64,000 bases of DNA from Ignelater luminosus (GCA_011009095.1 VTPC01003962.1:78089-142088), one strand, 5' to 3'; positions 22,620 to 37,374 are shown, counted from the first letter of the stretch. Notes: generated by a model not told the origin, from the sequence alone. A program made the numbers and translations.

Positions 22620-25600
22620 GAAATATTTTTTTCCGATGGATTATTGTTCATTCATGTATCCCAATGATTTAGCCCTACTTTCACCTCTAAATTAAAATTA
22701 TAAATATCGGTGGTACAATTCCGCAAGTCAGGACTTTTTTGTAGGAAATCTCCTGCTCTTTAAGGATCTGGTTTTCGATTTCGGATATTTGCAATATTCT
22801 CCGAGATATTTGCAAAAAACAAAATCCCCTTTTTTTACGAATTTGTTTATAACTTTTGCAATTTTTTTGCGCGGGACTTCGAAATGTTCGAAAAGTTTCT
22901 AAATGCCATTTCGAATCGAATGACACCTCGATCATAATTTTTGGTAAAGTCAGACAAAAAATAGCCAATAGCTTTTACATTAAATGTCTTGGGCACTTTG
23001 AAGAATAAGAACCTAGTTGTAAATTGGTTGCAACTGAACTTACTCCGCGTGATGCAGTTTTTGCATGTTTCTCACATTAGTTTCCCTATTTCTTTTCTTC
23101 TTGGCCAATGAATCATTTTCTTATTATGATCTGGTCGTCCATGGTTACCTACCTTTTACATTAAGGTTGAGCTCCTTCATCAGTTTTACTTTACGAAACT
23201 TTTAGATGTAGAACGTTTCCTATAGAATCTTGTATGCATCTTGTAATTTTTCTTTCAACTTTCCATCATTACCATTTTTAAATCTTTGAAGGTAAGTTTT
23301 TGCTATCGCACGCCTGGTGTTCTTATTCCTTTTAAATTAGTGCAATCGAGCTTTAATCACTTGCTGAATAGATTTTTCACGTCAGTAATCATACTGCTAG
23401 GTAATAGTTTGCTGTTTTTTTCACTGAAGATATATTAACCTCTCAGCAACGAGCTTAACTGGAAATTTAAATTTTAGAAACGTCAATGACCTGCATCCAC
23501 TGCTCTTGCCTTTGGCTTTCTCTTCCAGGCTTTCCAAAAGACTTTCTGTTGTACACCGCTAATGCCCATTTTCCTATAGTCTGAGTCAATTATTTCACCA
23601 CTGCTATTGGTAGGCCATCATTTCATTCATTATCTCGGTATAACATGTCTCATGAGCAGTCCTTGTTTGTCATCCTTTTCGTCTCTAAGGAATTAATATA
23701 ATTTTTGTGACTCTAACTCTATTTTCTCTTTGGCGATCATTCGCATGCTATTCCACTTAAGGAGTTTTGGCGTATTTGTATAAATCTGCTTTTAAAGTAT
23801 AAAAAGACTCAGATCTCTTGGAGATTTCTTTCTGTAGTGTTTTCTTGTCTTTTCGTTCTTTGAACTTGTTCTTTTCTCTTTAAATTTCTACACTCACTTT
23901 CCTATAAACGCTTTTCCTATTAAGCATCAACAAGAGAAAACAATAAACAAGAGGACGCTTTAACTTGTAAATGAGAGCAAGAAAACATAACTGTGAACAT
24001 TATCCCGCAGATAATCTAAAAATGATCAAAATTAAAACAAATCTTAAATGAAAACCCATTTGATAATGCCAATACTATCAAACTTTCTAATAGATAGATT
24101 GGGAGGTTGTTTACTATGTTTTAAAAAAAATTTCAAAATTTTATTTAACTCACAGAATAAGTAACCAAGCAACTCAGGTTTAGCAGACATCATGTCCAAA
24201 TAAATTATCATTGAATAGTTGGAAAATTGCAATATTACAAATTACTAAAAAAAAGTCCACTGACATGAGTGAAACTAAAAAGACCATAGGCAGCATTCTC
24301 AGTTTGAGCAAAGAAACAAGTAACTTGAGAAATTAAAAACTCAAAATCAACTACACCATAAATGAAAAAAAAAAGAGAAACCTTTGGACAAACGAAAGCA
24401 ACGCAAAGATCGACAAAACACAAAAGAATAATACGTTGGTAAAGTATTTAAATTTTTTACCATGGTAGACAAAATTGCAACATCTCAAAATCAGTAAAAT
24501 TTGAGATTCAAAAAATAAAAGTTTAGACTCCTGACGCAATGAAAAAGATTCTAAGAAATGTATTAATAAGAATTTTCTATCCATGTAAGGCTATTATAAA
24601 ATAGTTACCATCGTAATAAAAGCTTTACGACAAGAAAATACTTCAACATTGAGATAATTCTATACAGATCTAATGATTCTATACAATATCAAGAGAAGTT
24701 TCTATTGTTTCTATTCATACTGTATTAAATAAGAAGAAAAAACGTCAGATACATTTCATTCATCTTTGTACGTTATATAATGCTGACGGACATTAGGTCA
24801 CCGGTACAGAGAACTTGTTCGTGGGAAATTTGTAAAATGAAGTAGTGTTTAAAACGAATTAATACTTTTAAGTTTTTCAGAACAACAGACCAGAATCTTG
24901 TAAGTTAAAGTCTGTGAGTTGTAAACTATTTAACATAAATAGAAAGACATGGTGATGCTAAAAATACGGCCGTAAAACACAAGTTGGTAATATGCGTAAC
25001 ATTAGCTAATTAGCATAAAAATTTCAAAATATTATTTTTATTAATGTTGAAAGAGGAAAATGCTGTAGGAAAAAGTAAAATATTATGACCGCTTGAAACT
25101 TACTATAGTGGGTAAAAACGCAAGTGTAATTATTAAATGAGAAACATCTATAAATTATACAGGTACATCATGGCCATAAATTTTAATCTGTATACATAAA
25201 AGCATAAAACAAAACTTGTGGCATCTTATTAAGTATATATTGTTAGATGAACTCTGCACTCTTACAATTAGAGAAACAAAGAACATTTCCTCGTGTTATG
25301 TAAAATTTCAAATATGGAATGATCCGAGTAAATATACCTACGTATACGCAATTTTAAAATTAACTCATCTATGCATAAATTCAACTGGATATAATGGTCA
25401 TATTCAATTGTTTCCATCTTAAAAGATTATTGACATTAAGATGTTGACGTCTTCTTTTTTTTTATACGTGACAACAATTGCTAAAATGAGATTAGGTAAT
25501 CATTGTTTTGGAATTTCTGCATTCATTTGTTATTCTTTGTAAATCACACTTTCTAGATTATTGATTAATTATTCTTTTGTTCGGTATGGCAAATCACAAT

Positions 25601-26479
25601 TATTTATGTAACCTAACCATAAAATCGTAATTTTTCGTAATACTCAATCACATGACAAATTATTATTATTATTATTTCCATACCTTTCAACGGAAATACG
25701 GAAACTCTCTAAAGCAGTATTTTACTAATTTTCCACTCTAAAAAATCTACTGACGTCATGTTTTCCGAATATTTTAAGTTGAAATATTTGCATGCGTAGA
25801 GAATATTAAGAGAAATTATGTACATACTTAAAAGAAGAGTAATTAAACAAATTAAAAACTAATTTTTAACAATTACGTAGTAAAGAAGGTAGTTATTAAA
25901 ATTCTCTTAAAGCAGCGAATGGCCCTCTCTAAACAGCGGTCAGCGTGAAGTTAAACTTGTGAACTTCATGTATTATAGTAGTACATACGTAAAAGTAGTG
26001 TTTGTAACTCTTCTAGTTTTACTTTTTTTCTAAATATAAAAACTGATAACTCACTAACAAAAAAATACGATATGGTTCACCGAGAAGGTTGAATAGTCTT
26101 CTATAACATGAATTCAAGTAATCTTTAAAGTATCATTTACGAGAAACTGTATTTTCTTAATGCACGGAAAGCATTAGCAATGCCAACGACAAACACACAG
26201 TCTATAATTAAATTGCCTTATCCTTGCAAAGAAACACAAATCTTTTATTTTACCGTATAAACAGTGCTTCAACGAAACTTACTGTTGTGCGATTTTTAAA
26301 TAATTTTAAATTTTAAATAAACAACTTTCTACTTTGTGTTATTTCTTAAAAGAATTATGTGCAAAGATTTTGTATCTTGTTTAATACATGGAATTACTTT
26401 GAATCTAATTTTTTGTGTTTTTTTTTTAATAAGCATTATCATTATAACTATATTATTACTACTTTGAAGTAAGGAATTT
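22620..26479. other. Intergenic, no gene recognised
   Basis: No supported coding sequence. On the minus strand around 23700-23500 there is a short worn coding-like stretch (KMGISGVQQKVFWKAWKRK) I could not assign. 22690-22970 is an open minus-strand frame without a known domain. The remainder is AT-rich with many stops. Confidence 0.45.
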
Positions 26480-26900
26480 TCGATTAGGACTTCTCTGTTA
26501 GCTACTGAAGAGTATAAAGTGCATTTAAGCGTCTTCGAACAGGTTTGTCTAACATGTTCATATGTGCTCGATAGAGTTCAAGTTAGAACTTAACGATGGC
26601 CAATTCATGATGCTTATTCAGAAAGTTTTTCCCGGATTAATACAAGTTTGGTTCTTTCATCGAAACTAATACCAGCCCAAACCATTACGAAACTACCACC
26701 GAGTAGTGTTCAACTGAGCGTCTATAAACGTGACCATCGCAACGTGATAAACGAAACCTTCACTCGTTTGTGAAAAGTATGGTCTTCATTGTCGCAGTAG
26801 TATTGTAGTAAAATGGGTTTTCAGACGGGTCTTCTTGGTGTTAGGTTTGCGTATCTTAATCTGTTCCTAACTGTCTGGTCGAAAACACCTATTTTTAAAT
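26480..26900 (-). pseudogene. Tc1-like transposase remnant
   Basis: Minus-strand pieces line up with a Tc1 transposase: VFDQTVRNRLRYANLTPRRP (end of the paired-like domain), a worn segment NEDHTFHKRVKVSFITLRW, GGSFVMVWAGISFDERTKLV (the G-G-G-x-V-M-V-W block), then MNWPSLSSNLNSIEH (the block with the last catalytic residue, normally W-P-x-x-S-x-D-x-N-x-I-E-H). Here Asp is replaced by Asn (S-N-L-N). The segment carrying the second Asp is deleted and several stops and frameshifts are present. No terminal repeats found. Confidence 0.8.
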
Positions 26901-27439
26901 GCAATTTAATGATCTTTTGGTGTGGAAATGCGACTATGTAAGGCAGAAAAGACTAAAGATAGATTCTGATTTTGATTTTACGACCTTGCAATTGCAATTT
27001 ACAAAAGTTTTAGAATTTTTGTGCAACAGAATAAGTTACAGAAAAACATCAAGAGACTTATTATTTACCCGATAAGGTCTGTAAAAGATAGTGATTATAT
27101 GTCAAATGGCACCACTATTGAAATGATTCTTTTGTTTAAGATAACAGCAGGAAACCGCTCTGGTATGACGGTACTACCATTGTTGAACATTTTTCTTGAC
27201 TCAGTGTGAAATTGTGAGTAGTAACGCCAAAATATATCAAACATAATGTTCTAATAGTGATGTGCTAATCTCTTGAAGTAGTGTGATTTGTGTAGCAACT
27301 GTAATGTAGCATTTCTTTCCTACTTCAGGTTCAAACTCACGCTAGTGTCGGTTCGGTACAGCTTTCACTGTGTGTACGCTTTAAGCTATTCTCAGGTTAC
27401 CTAATTTGAAAAGAATACTTCAATTTTAATTTATGCAAC

Positions 27440-27800
27440 ATTTTAACGCAACTGCAGGAACTGTTCAAAAGATTCAAAATTCTAACTTTTCGTGCAATGG
27501 AGATAATAGCTTTTCGAAGAGTACGACAACCGGTACAAATGAATGCAGCGTGATTCATAATTCTTAGAACAAGTGCATTCCTATTGGGCGAATCTTCTAC
27601 ATATACTACACTCTCTATATGTTCCCAGCAATAGTATTTAAGGGAGCTGAGATCAAGTAATTGCGGTGGTCACAGAATTTTACTTTTCTTTTCAATTCAA
27701 CGGTTATAAAATCTGTAATCGAGAAAAGCGGTAACTTGTCTAACAAACCATCGTACTGAAACCATATCCGACGTCTGTTCCGAAGTGGAACAGTTTGTAA
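27440..27800 (-). pseudogene. DDE transposase C-terminal remnant
   Basis: The minus-strand reading LQTVPLRNRRRIWFQYDGLL resembles the I-W-F-Q-x-D-G block holding the second catalytic Asp of a Tc3-like DDE transposase. After a worn middle it continues in another frame as ESVVYVEDSPNRNALVLRIM and a C-terminal helical region. It belongs to the same broad family as the 8.5-kb element but is a different copy, more decayed, with at least two frameshifts. No ends identified. Confidence 0.6.
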
Positions 27801-28267
27801 TGAAATTAGCAAATTCTTTAAACTTATAGAACTTAGGTACTCTAACCTCACTTTTAAAATTATCATTTTTAAATTAATCCGATTACACAGCTCAACAAAA
27901 TTAAAAAAAAGTTTTGTTGCCCTTGCTATTTCTGCAAACACACAATTTACAAATAAGTAATGAAAGTAGCAGATTGGCTCCAGTTTTTGTGTTATGGAGT
28001 ATGTCTGCAAGTTCGAACAATATTTAACATTTTAACTCTGCTCACGTGTTAAAAGGCGCTTAATGCGCATTCATTTCGCGCATCCGTACATCACGTGGCA
28101 GCTCATGTGACGTTGATTCTTCTGACGTCTTTAACCGCATGTGACAGCTAAAGTATTTAGTTTTTCATTACGATTGAAGGACATTTAACGTGCTTTCTGG
28201 TAAGTTATGATAATGACTTTGTTTATATTTTATTTATTGATTCGTATAATAAAAATTATTCATAGAA

Positions 28268-29290
28268 ATATGAGTTCATCAAGAAGAAGATGCAAGTATC
28301 ATCCTGATATATTTTGCTACATTTGTGGTGTGTACAACAGCAAAACAGAGACGAAATATCACATACCTTGTAAAGGAGGTTTGTGCTGCTTATTTTGGTG
28401 TACAAATCAAAAAACAAGATAAGTCGTGGGTTCCTCATAAGGTTTGCAATTTTGTATTGAGTCTTTGCGTTTGTGGAAGAAAAGGGATTGCTCAGGGTTA
28501 GACTTCGGTATCCCTATGATCTGGAAGAAGCCTACGAATCATATCGATGATTGCTACTTTTGTGTAGTAAATGTCAAAACCTTAATCGGCATAAGACATG
28601 GGAATATCCTGATATTAAGTTCATTCAACGTCCTGTGTTACACAACGAAGAACTGCCTCGACCTATTTGCTCACAACCAGAGCGGACACCGTCAGAAAAA
28701 ATGGTGTTACCAGGCTCACAGCGTTCAATACAATCTGTAGGTACCAGTGGAAGTGAATATGCAAGAGAATCGTCAGCACCACAGTTGTTTTCTCAAAATG
28801 AACTTAGCGATTTGACACGAGGTCTGAATTTATCAATACAGGCATCGGAACTATTAGCGTCCAGACTAAAGGAAGATGATTTATTGTGACCAGAAGTAAC
28901 GATTACAGCAAATAAAACAAGAGAAAAAGAGATTTTACCATATTTCAGTGACGATGAAAAGCTTGTCTATTGTAACAACATCGCAAAGTTACTTCTAGAC
29001 ATGGGTTTATCTGAATCTAAACCTAGTGATTGGCGACTCCGTATTGATAGCTGCAAAAGAAGTTTAAAATGTGTTTTATTGCACAATGGAAACTGATATG
29101 CGCCCATCCCAGTTGCTCATTCAACCAAACTAAAAGAAGAATAAGAGAATATTAGATTGGTTTTGCAAAAAATTAATTACTACGGACATCAATGGTCGAT
29201 TTGTATTGATTTAAAAATGGTCAACTTCTTACTTGGTCAGCAAAGTGTATACACAAAAAATATTGATTATTTAAAAAACTAGAACCAATA
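28268..29290 (+). pseudogene. Degenerate copy of a multicopy CYICG-type family of unknown function
   Basis: The plus-strand ATG at 28270 begins MSSSRRRCKYHPDIFCYICG. With frameshifts near 28360 and 28450 the reading continues through QDKSWVPHKVCNF, LRLWKK and DFGIPMIWKKPTNHIDDCYF. A third frame (from 28551) gives EYPDIKFIQRPVLHN and then a long tail, stopping at 28889 but resuming as LPYFSDDEKLVYCNNIAKLL, WRLRIDSCKRSLKCVLLHNGN and INYYGHQWSICIDLK. Paired Cys motifs (CYIC, CYFC) suggest metal binding in the N-terminal part. I recognise the pattern from uncharacterised, highly repeated proteins of arthropods and cnidarians; their function is unknown and they may belong to a mobile element. At least four disruptions make this copy a pseudogene. 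Confidence 0.6.
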
Positions 29291-32200
29291 TTACAAAACC
29301 AATCGTGGTTTTATAACTGTTAACATAAAATCATTCTAGAACCACTCTACTATCAAGGGCAACAAAGTCACTGTTGACCAGTATTATTATAAACTAATCT
29401 AATCTAATTCCTTACAATAAAGTAACCCATAGCCAAAAACATTTTAAGATGATAGGTCAGAAATTACTATTCGATTTTTGATTTTGCAATAAAACTTTCT
29501 AATGTAATGTATGATGTTAATTAAAAGTAAAACAAACTTTAAGATAATGAAATACCAATTGTAACGTAATACGTTATAAAAATTAGTTTAACTAGGACTC
29601 GACTAGTCCTAGGCTGACTAAATGCATTGGGTGACCTTGAGGGCGGATAAGATTTAATTAGTATATACTCAATAAAACAGTAGGAATTTAATTAAGATAT
29701 ATATTTGCAAAACAAGGCGCCAGTTCCCAAGGGAACACTATAACTTTTGTAACAAATATTCCATATAAATAACAATATACTTCCAATTTAAGATCACCAA
29801 CAATAGATCAATTTGGTAGGCCATAATATTCCACAATACAACAATTAAATATTTATATGAACTTAAATTTTCAACAATGATCATTTATAATACCCAATAC
29901 ATGCTCCTATTTGACAAATCAAAAAACCAAAAAATTTAATTGAGTCAATTAAATCAAGAATTTTAGATCAAAACAAAAATTCAAATCTGATTAAAGTTAT
30001 TTAGGTTAAGAAAAAAATACTTACTTAAAGACTTATTGGGACAGCCAGACTTCAAAATCTTCTACAGCGTTGCGAAAAAACTGAAATCGGAAAGAAATCT
30101 GCAACAGACGCACACAAAAAACCTTCTTAACCCACGCTTCCTAAAATTGTAAAAAATTTTTCTGAAAAGCCGAGATAAGATAAATATTTACATAACTTTG
30201 AGACTTCTATCAATTTTTTTATAAGGGATCATCTGAACGCATTTGAGTGATTTTTAACATGTAATACAAAGCAAAAAACAACAAAAATTAATAAAGTCTT
30301 TAAATGTGTAAACACAAATTTTAACAATTTAACATAACTTAGAGTGACGAACATGTTGGGGAGGTTAACCAGGGCATTAATCGAAGCATTTAAATCTCCA
30401 CCACCCGCGTCGGACCATAAACTCATGTTTCGGAAGCTACGGGTACTTTTCATATTTAGCGCTCGATACAACTCACACATCACGTAAAACGTAAACTTGG
30501 ATCAAGAAAATTAATAAAGATTCAACCCAAGAGATGATTTGAACTGGTAGACATTGTCACTCATCAGGATATGAAAGTAAAATTACAATTTGGTATACTA
30601 ATACTTATTACTAAATACCAAATAAGGGGCATGGATCCCACAATAAAAAAATTGCAAAGCTACCAACCAAAGATAATAGGACACAAACTTACCTATCACG
30701 TAATATGATAAGGGTAGTCCGAGTTTAATCAATCCACTAATCATACAAATGATGAAGTAATATTAACTAGGAAACAAGTCTCAACTGTGAGAGTTCCACA
30801 TACTTCAAAAGTTAAACTCACAGTCGAAAAATAATGTACCCTGTATTCCGCTTGCTATAATGAAATAAATGGAAAAATCCGTTGACCCTAAAATTGATTT
30901 AGAGCTTACTGAAGCGACAAGAAAATTATACGACCTCTCAGGGTGAACTTAGCATTATTAATTTATCCCTCCAAGAAGGGAACCTAAAACAATACCAGAA
31001 CTCCCGAATGTGTAGTTTAAACATAACACACGGAACGGTAACGAGAAGTGACCGTTACATAATGAATACGAACAATTGCAACTTTATAACACAAACAGGT
31101 GTGAATATTCTCACTCTAAAAGATCAAATCAAATAGTAGTTAACTTAACATCATATCAAAAATCTAACACATAATTGAAAATTTTAGATTTTTGGTGACA
31201 CTGTTAACTAAAATGACCTTTTCGAAGATACAGTTCACCAAAAGGATATCTAAGATACGCGCACATTTAATCATAGATATCTGGCAATCGATGAGCTTTT
31301 TTAAGTTTGCTAAAGAGAATGTAATAATGACGTACTTACTGCCTATATTATCGGAATGAGATTTTAGAGGCAAACAAAAAGCTTCTGCAGCATTGTTACT
31401 GTGCACAAACTATTGTGGTTTTACTCCAAATAAATCGTCATCAAGGCATATAGGTAGGTTAATCCAAGATGATAATTTCTTGCAACCTTAAAAGTTTACA
31501 AAATTTGGAATATCTCACTATCTTCCTGTTTTAGGATCCTAGGATAAAAACCATTGTCTTTGGCAAGGAACAAACCTAAGTTATTTGGTGCATAACTAAT
31601 CAATTAGCACATAGTCTTAAGTCTAAAACTTGATTCTTTTTTCTCTATAAAAATAATTTTACTTAATGCAAGATTTGCAGTTCCGTTGGAGGACTGGATA
31701 GAATCTTTCAGCCTTGTGGAGCTGAAGTACTGTACGGGCCTAACACCGAGCAAATAGTATGGATGAAACCAAATTATTGTAGGTTAGCCGCAAAATCTTG
31801 CCCTACGTAATCTTAAAGGGGAAACACTAACAATTTCATATTAAATAGATATTCTTAGGACTTCTGCATTTTTTTGAAACAAAATTGTTGGATCAGTTTG
31901 ATGATGTAACTATTCTGCAGAGGTTATGTAATAACATAGCGTATGAAGGTTAATCCATTTACTTTGAGCGAAATAGCATCTAAATGCAGTATTTGTTACA
32001 AAAAACATATCTTGGTAGTAGGCAATTTCTGAATCGTTGTTGAAGTTTAATGACATAAGCAAGCAACCCTTTACTTTTTTGCATAGATGTGTTTGATACT
32101 TCAAATTCTCCCTCACAGAACTCAGATGAAAAATTTTATTATTCTCTTGCCTATTGGAAGCTCATTGCTTTTTCACTATTCCATTCAGAGGCTGACCAAG

Positions 32201-35200
32201 GGTAGCGGATGATGAAAGGAGGCAAATTTGGTAAAAGCAGTAAAATATTATAGGGCACAGTATGGTAAATAATCAAAACTGAAGCAAAAAAGTCTAGATC
32301 GGTCCATGACTCTGTTGCTCAGTTAACGATCTAGATTTTCTGAGACTTTAACCTAATTTTGATGTAAATAGAGAAAAGACGTTTATTTAAGAAAGGCACT
32401 AAAATGCGTTAAACGCAAAATTATTCAACATAATTTAAACTAATTGGAAGTTAAATTGGACTATTAAACCTACATAGTCTTTTTTGCATTATAGCTAGTA
32501 CTGAGGAAAAATTTTTGTATTACGTCTAATATAAGTTTAGTATTTATTTTTATAGAGAAATGTAAAGTGTAGACTTTTGTTAGTTACAAATCATTTAATT
32601 TGTCCTAGTGGGATCTTCATTACATCAAGGTCTAAAGTGTAGAGCCAGTTTTATGGTAGATTGCTGTTACTCAAGAAACTTTTTTCTAAAAGTTCTCTAA
32701 GGCTAAATAACATAAATATTACATAGTAAGTACCACTTCTTATAACACGATTTAATAGAGTTATGAAAGAATTTGTCTTAAATAGGACACCTGGTATAGC
32801 TAACGTTATCGCGTTTCAGTAATTTTCAGTAATTTTGGTCTCATCAGAAGTTGTAAGTGTATTAAACAAAAATGTCGCAGTACAGATTTGTCGATAACTT
32901 TTTAGTGCCTAAGCTGAAAACTTTCAATTGTTTTTTCCAAAAAGATATTTTCTTTAAAAACATTTTTTGTATCTTTGTAACTTTTGATAACGCTTAAGGT
33001 TTATTCACAAAAAAATAATATGGCATCGCATGTAATACAAAGTTTATTAGTGATAACTAGTCTTAAATTACAACAAAAAAATGCTAAACTAATTACTTAA
33101 TTTTTACCACACTAAACTTCTGTGATTTTGAAATGTAACAAACAAATAATACTGATTTGCCATTTAAAGATAGATATTCCGGCTAACTGGATTATTTCTA
33201 GATTATTCCTATCAAAAAAGCATGATCATCAGATCAGTCTGCAGTTAAGCTATGTCCCAACCTTTTGGAGACACCCTGTATATAATTTTTAGGTGTTAAA
33301 GGAAATGAATACCTACCTAGTAGTTTATTTTCTTACAAAGAACTTATGAAAAGTATTACATGCCGGTATAAGTGAAACCTGAAAATAGTTTTTCGGAAAT
33401 GTTTATTGAAAATTTCTATAGTTATAGAAAAAGACCGATACCGTGCATATATTAAGTGTAACCAATATATGGTGTCATGCACTTCAGATCATATTGTGGT
33501 GAAAGGAACAGGTGTTATATGTTTATTTGCTTTGATTAAGATGCTGTTACAATATATCCAACCGACAAAAACTACTCTTCTTTTTCAAAACTACATTTTT
33601 ACTTCCTAGTAATGCCAATTTATTATTTTGTGGGCAATAAAAGTGATCGGAAGAAATTTTTAATTTTCTTGTTTTTACATAACCTCATTTGAAATGTGCT
33701 TTGTAAATACTGGGTATTCATAAGTAGATATCGATCTTGTATGGGTTAAGTGTAAATATTGAATAGATCACATCAACGGATGTTTGAGCATAATAAAGTG
33801 AACGGGCTCATCTTGAAATGAAGTGTGGATATGGTTAATAACGAAGTTTTGCTATTTAACTAGCAAACAAATGAAATATTAATTTCCTCATTTATTTTTA
33901 ATTGTGCTGCGAGTATTTCTATTCCGTTCACCCTACATTATTTCATCCTTGAAAATAAAATATTTGTCATGATAATTAATATTTTAAAGACGTTAATTGA
34001 TGTCATGAAAGACAAACTTATAAATGGCGCGGCGGCGCCGCTAAATAATGAAAGCGTCCTTAGATACAAGTTTATACACAAGACAAATGGTGAAAGTGTT
34101 ATTACATAGTAAAGTGTAGCTTTATAATAATAAGAATAATTAAACAATAGATCAAGATCAATGTTGAATGAATACTAAAATTCTTTAATCGATTACGTAA
34201 ATAATAGTCAAGTAGCGTAACGGAAGTAATTTTTTCGTCTAAGAAAAATAGACAAATGTTGAATTCCGTATTGCTAAGAGTGCTCTTCTTAAAATGGGTG
34301 GGTTGCTTAATTTGTTGTGTAATTACATCTACAAAAGAATTGAATGCTCGTTTGCTTACATTGTGTTGGAAGTTACTTATCTTTTTATAATCAGAAAAAG
34401 CAGACGTACTGAGGTTGTTCTTATTATTCTGTGTATGCACAAAAATATTTACATTTAGGAAACGAAAACAGAATGCTCTAACTAGGAATTATTGAAGATA
34501 AACATAAACATGATTAGATACTACATCTATCTGTCTAACTAATTAACACAATACTAGTTGGTAATAACAAAACGGAAGCTTTCCAGAAATCGATAAAAAT
34601 TCTTGTCTATTTTGTATTTCTTCACGTATAATAATTATTATTGTCTTTATTTGCGGAACTATAAAAATTAAACGGCACTTCTCTTTAATATGTTTCAATT
34701 ACTTCTAGTGCATTCTGAATATAAATGAATAACCTGGCATTTTTATTGATTAATTATGCTAATTTAAACCTAAATTTTGCTTATAAATTAATGAAAGTCC
34801 TAGGCAATTAAAACTATTTATTATTGCATACGTGTAATAAAACTCTAAAAATAGTCAGGATTTTGCACTTTCAGCCAAAATGATTGTCCATAAAAAATAA
34901 CTACATAAGTTAATTTGAAACAACAATCATTTTAATTGCTGCCTTTATTACGCTTTTTCCGCTGAGTTTTTTCTTCTCTTTTTTCCTGCATATATTGATT
35001 GGAAGTCACTTACCGTCATCATTGAAGTAAACCTTCCTGAAATATGCCACTAGAAATTATACATTTACCACAAAAAGACCTTTGTGAAATTTCAGCATGT
35101 TCAGCAGATTTTAGCCCATGAAATTCCATTGATATTGATTAATCTATTATTCTCTAAACGCATATAATACGTAACTATTACAACACTTTAATGGTAAGAA

Positions 35201-37374
35201 GTTTTGAAATTTACAAAAAAACGCTCGCCAGTCATTCTATCTTTTGATAAGCCTAGGTCGAGTAACGCACGGCACGTGTAACATAACTCGCCATTTATTT
35301 ATTGTTTTGGATATTGCAGAAAATATCCTACCATTTAGTAATTATATATAAGTTTGTTGGTGGTGTAATAATAATAAATGAGCTACAGTTTTGGACGGTA
35401 TATTCATGAACATTTGGTGCTATTATATCGTAAATGACTAAGCTTTCCTAGGAATAGAAAAACGACTTTTGGTTTCACAAGACATAGCTTTGATCTCAAG
35501 ATGATTACGTCATAGAAACTTAGAAAAACCCGCAGGCAATCTTCAATAACAGATTACAATTCCTTGTCAATTATAATAGATTGGACATGATGAATAAATG
35601 AAAATATTAATTGAATTAAAATTTTCTAAATAGACTTATCCCTGAAATGCACCATTTTCAAAAGATGGGATGTCAGAATTTTAATTATTTTCAATATCTT
35701 AGAAACTATAGATGTTTACTAGCTTATAGATTTTCTGAGCAGAAGAAGCAATATAATTTGGACAAATACATAACTACATTTCTTTAGGGAAATTGAAAAT
35801 AATCTGAGAGCTGCTTACTTAATTTGTTTAGATTTCTGGAATCGAACTTGTCCAAATCTTCATTTTTACGGAATGACGTCAGTGTTCACAACAAAGTCGA
35901 TGTTCAACTCCGACAGTTGGAAGAACTTCCAGATAAAAATGATATCGGTTTTGAGAAACGGGAAAAGATAAAACCGAAGAAAATATCTAAAGCTTCACCA
36001 TCAGTAACCTTTTCATTATTATTTTAAGCATGCAGAACAGATTAAAGATACATCATCAAACCTTGTTTGTAGAAAAATCAATTTTGTACAATATTTGTCT
36101 GAGGTAGCACTGTTCTAAAACTGCAAAAAAATCAATTCTTGGTGCTATTTTACAATATGCTGGCTTAAAAGCTTACCTTGAGGAAGAAGAGATTTGACAC
36201 ATTATCAGAGGAGCCTAAATAAAACTATTGAAACTGTTTCTAACTTTTCCTTAGTTTTATTTCTGAACATGTGAATTTTATAAACGAATCTTATTAAGGT
36301 AACCAGAATATTGACACAAAACCTTGTTAGGATCGTTTATAGAAATGGAAGTTTAGACCAAATAAAGCTTATTATAATGCTTTCGATGGATGAAATCAAC
36401 TCATATAGAGTTATAAACATACATCTTGAGGCAATCAGACGGAACAAATTGATATCAGGTAAAGATGAAAAGTTTCATTTAAAGGTAGTTTTTTCATCTC
36501 TTGATAACTTTACCCACAATAGATAGTAGCTACAGATTCATTTAATGAAAGTTAAGAAAACTGACTTTTAATCATCTATTGATCATCGTGATAATGTTCA
36601 AGCTTACCAAAACCGTTTTACTTGAATTAACTTGTTATCAAGTATTCTATAATATAGTTTTCGGCAGGCAAGGCGCATTCTATAGCAGTCTTGAAACTGA
36701 AAACTATTGTTTGCCACACCTAACTCCACAGTAATATATAACGTAAGCAGGGAGAGAAAACTCGGTGCATCTAGTAACACTAGTCACTGACAATTTAATG
36801 TAGGTTGGAATACCAACCCGTGCTACCAATTAGTAAAAAAATTAACTAAGAAGACTCGAATGCTAAAATTAACTAAGAAGACTAAAATTCTGTGATCGCA
36901 GAATAATGTATTCTGTGCTATGGTTTCAAACAGTGTTGTATTTTAACTGTAGTATCGAATTTAAGAGTATACGGTATATAGTCAAAAGTATAGTCAAAAA
37001 TCGTGGGCACCAGCACTCTAATAAATTGCTATTCACACCTCTGGGACAGCCACTGTAGAATTTACTCCAATTAATTTCATATAAATGTAAGGATCAATAA
37101 AACCTTTCTCAAGTTGTACAAGAAGATGTAAGTCTAGTTAATCATAGGTAGTATAGGCTTTTCGTTTCTTCAGCTTGATAGTAGTTGCTTGATACATGTT
37201 TGTAGCAGTAATTGGAGATTGCTTCCATTCCAGGTAGAAGTTTATGATGGTTGAGCCGTAGATAATGACAAGGGCGATGTTACATGGTGTACTAGGTAGA
37301 AGGTAATGGAGATGTTAAAATTAAATGATACCTCTTAATTGGCAAATTAATTGGCCAACTATTGTTGTTGAAGT
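29291..37374. other. Long gene-poor intergenic region
   Basis: Eight kilobases without a supported gene. Small landmarks: a short palindrome at 29592-29612 (CTAGGACT/AGTCCTAG), the string GACACCCTGTATATA near 33266 that resembles a lone transposon end, and a short CG-rich self-complementary patch near 34028-34041. Plus-strand open stretches at 35824-36027 and 36311-36526 read like worn coding sequence (Lys/Asp-rich) but match nothing I know. Confidence 0.45.

Noticed and set aside
29592-29612. Short palindrome CTAGGACT/AGTCCTAG as a regulatory site
   Set aside because: Only 8-bp arms and no context; left as a landmark.
33260-33290. GACACCCTGTATATA as one end of a MITE
   Set aside because: No inverted partner within several hundred bases in either direction.
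35824-36526. Two Lys/Asp-rich plus-strand frames as a small gene
   Set aside because: No signal peptide, domain or convincing splice sites joining them; could be decayed mobile sequence.
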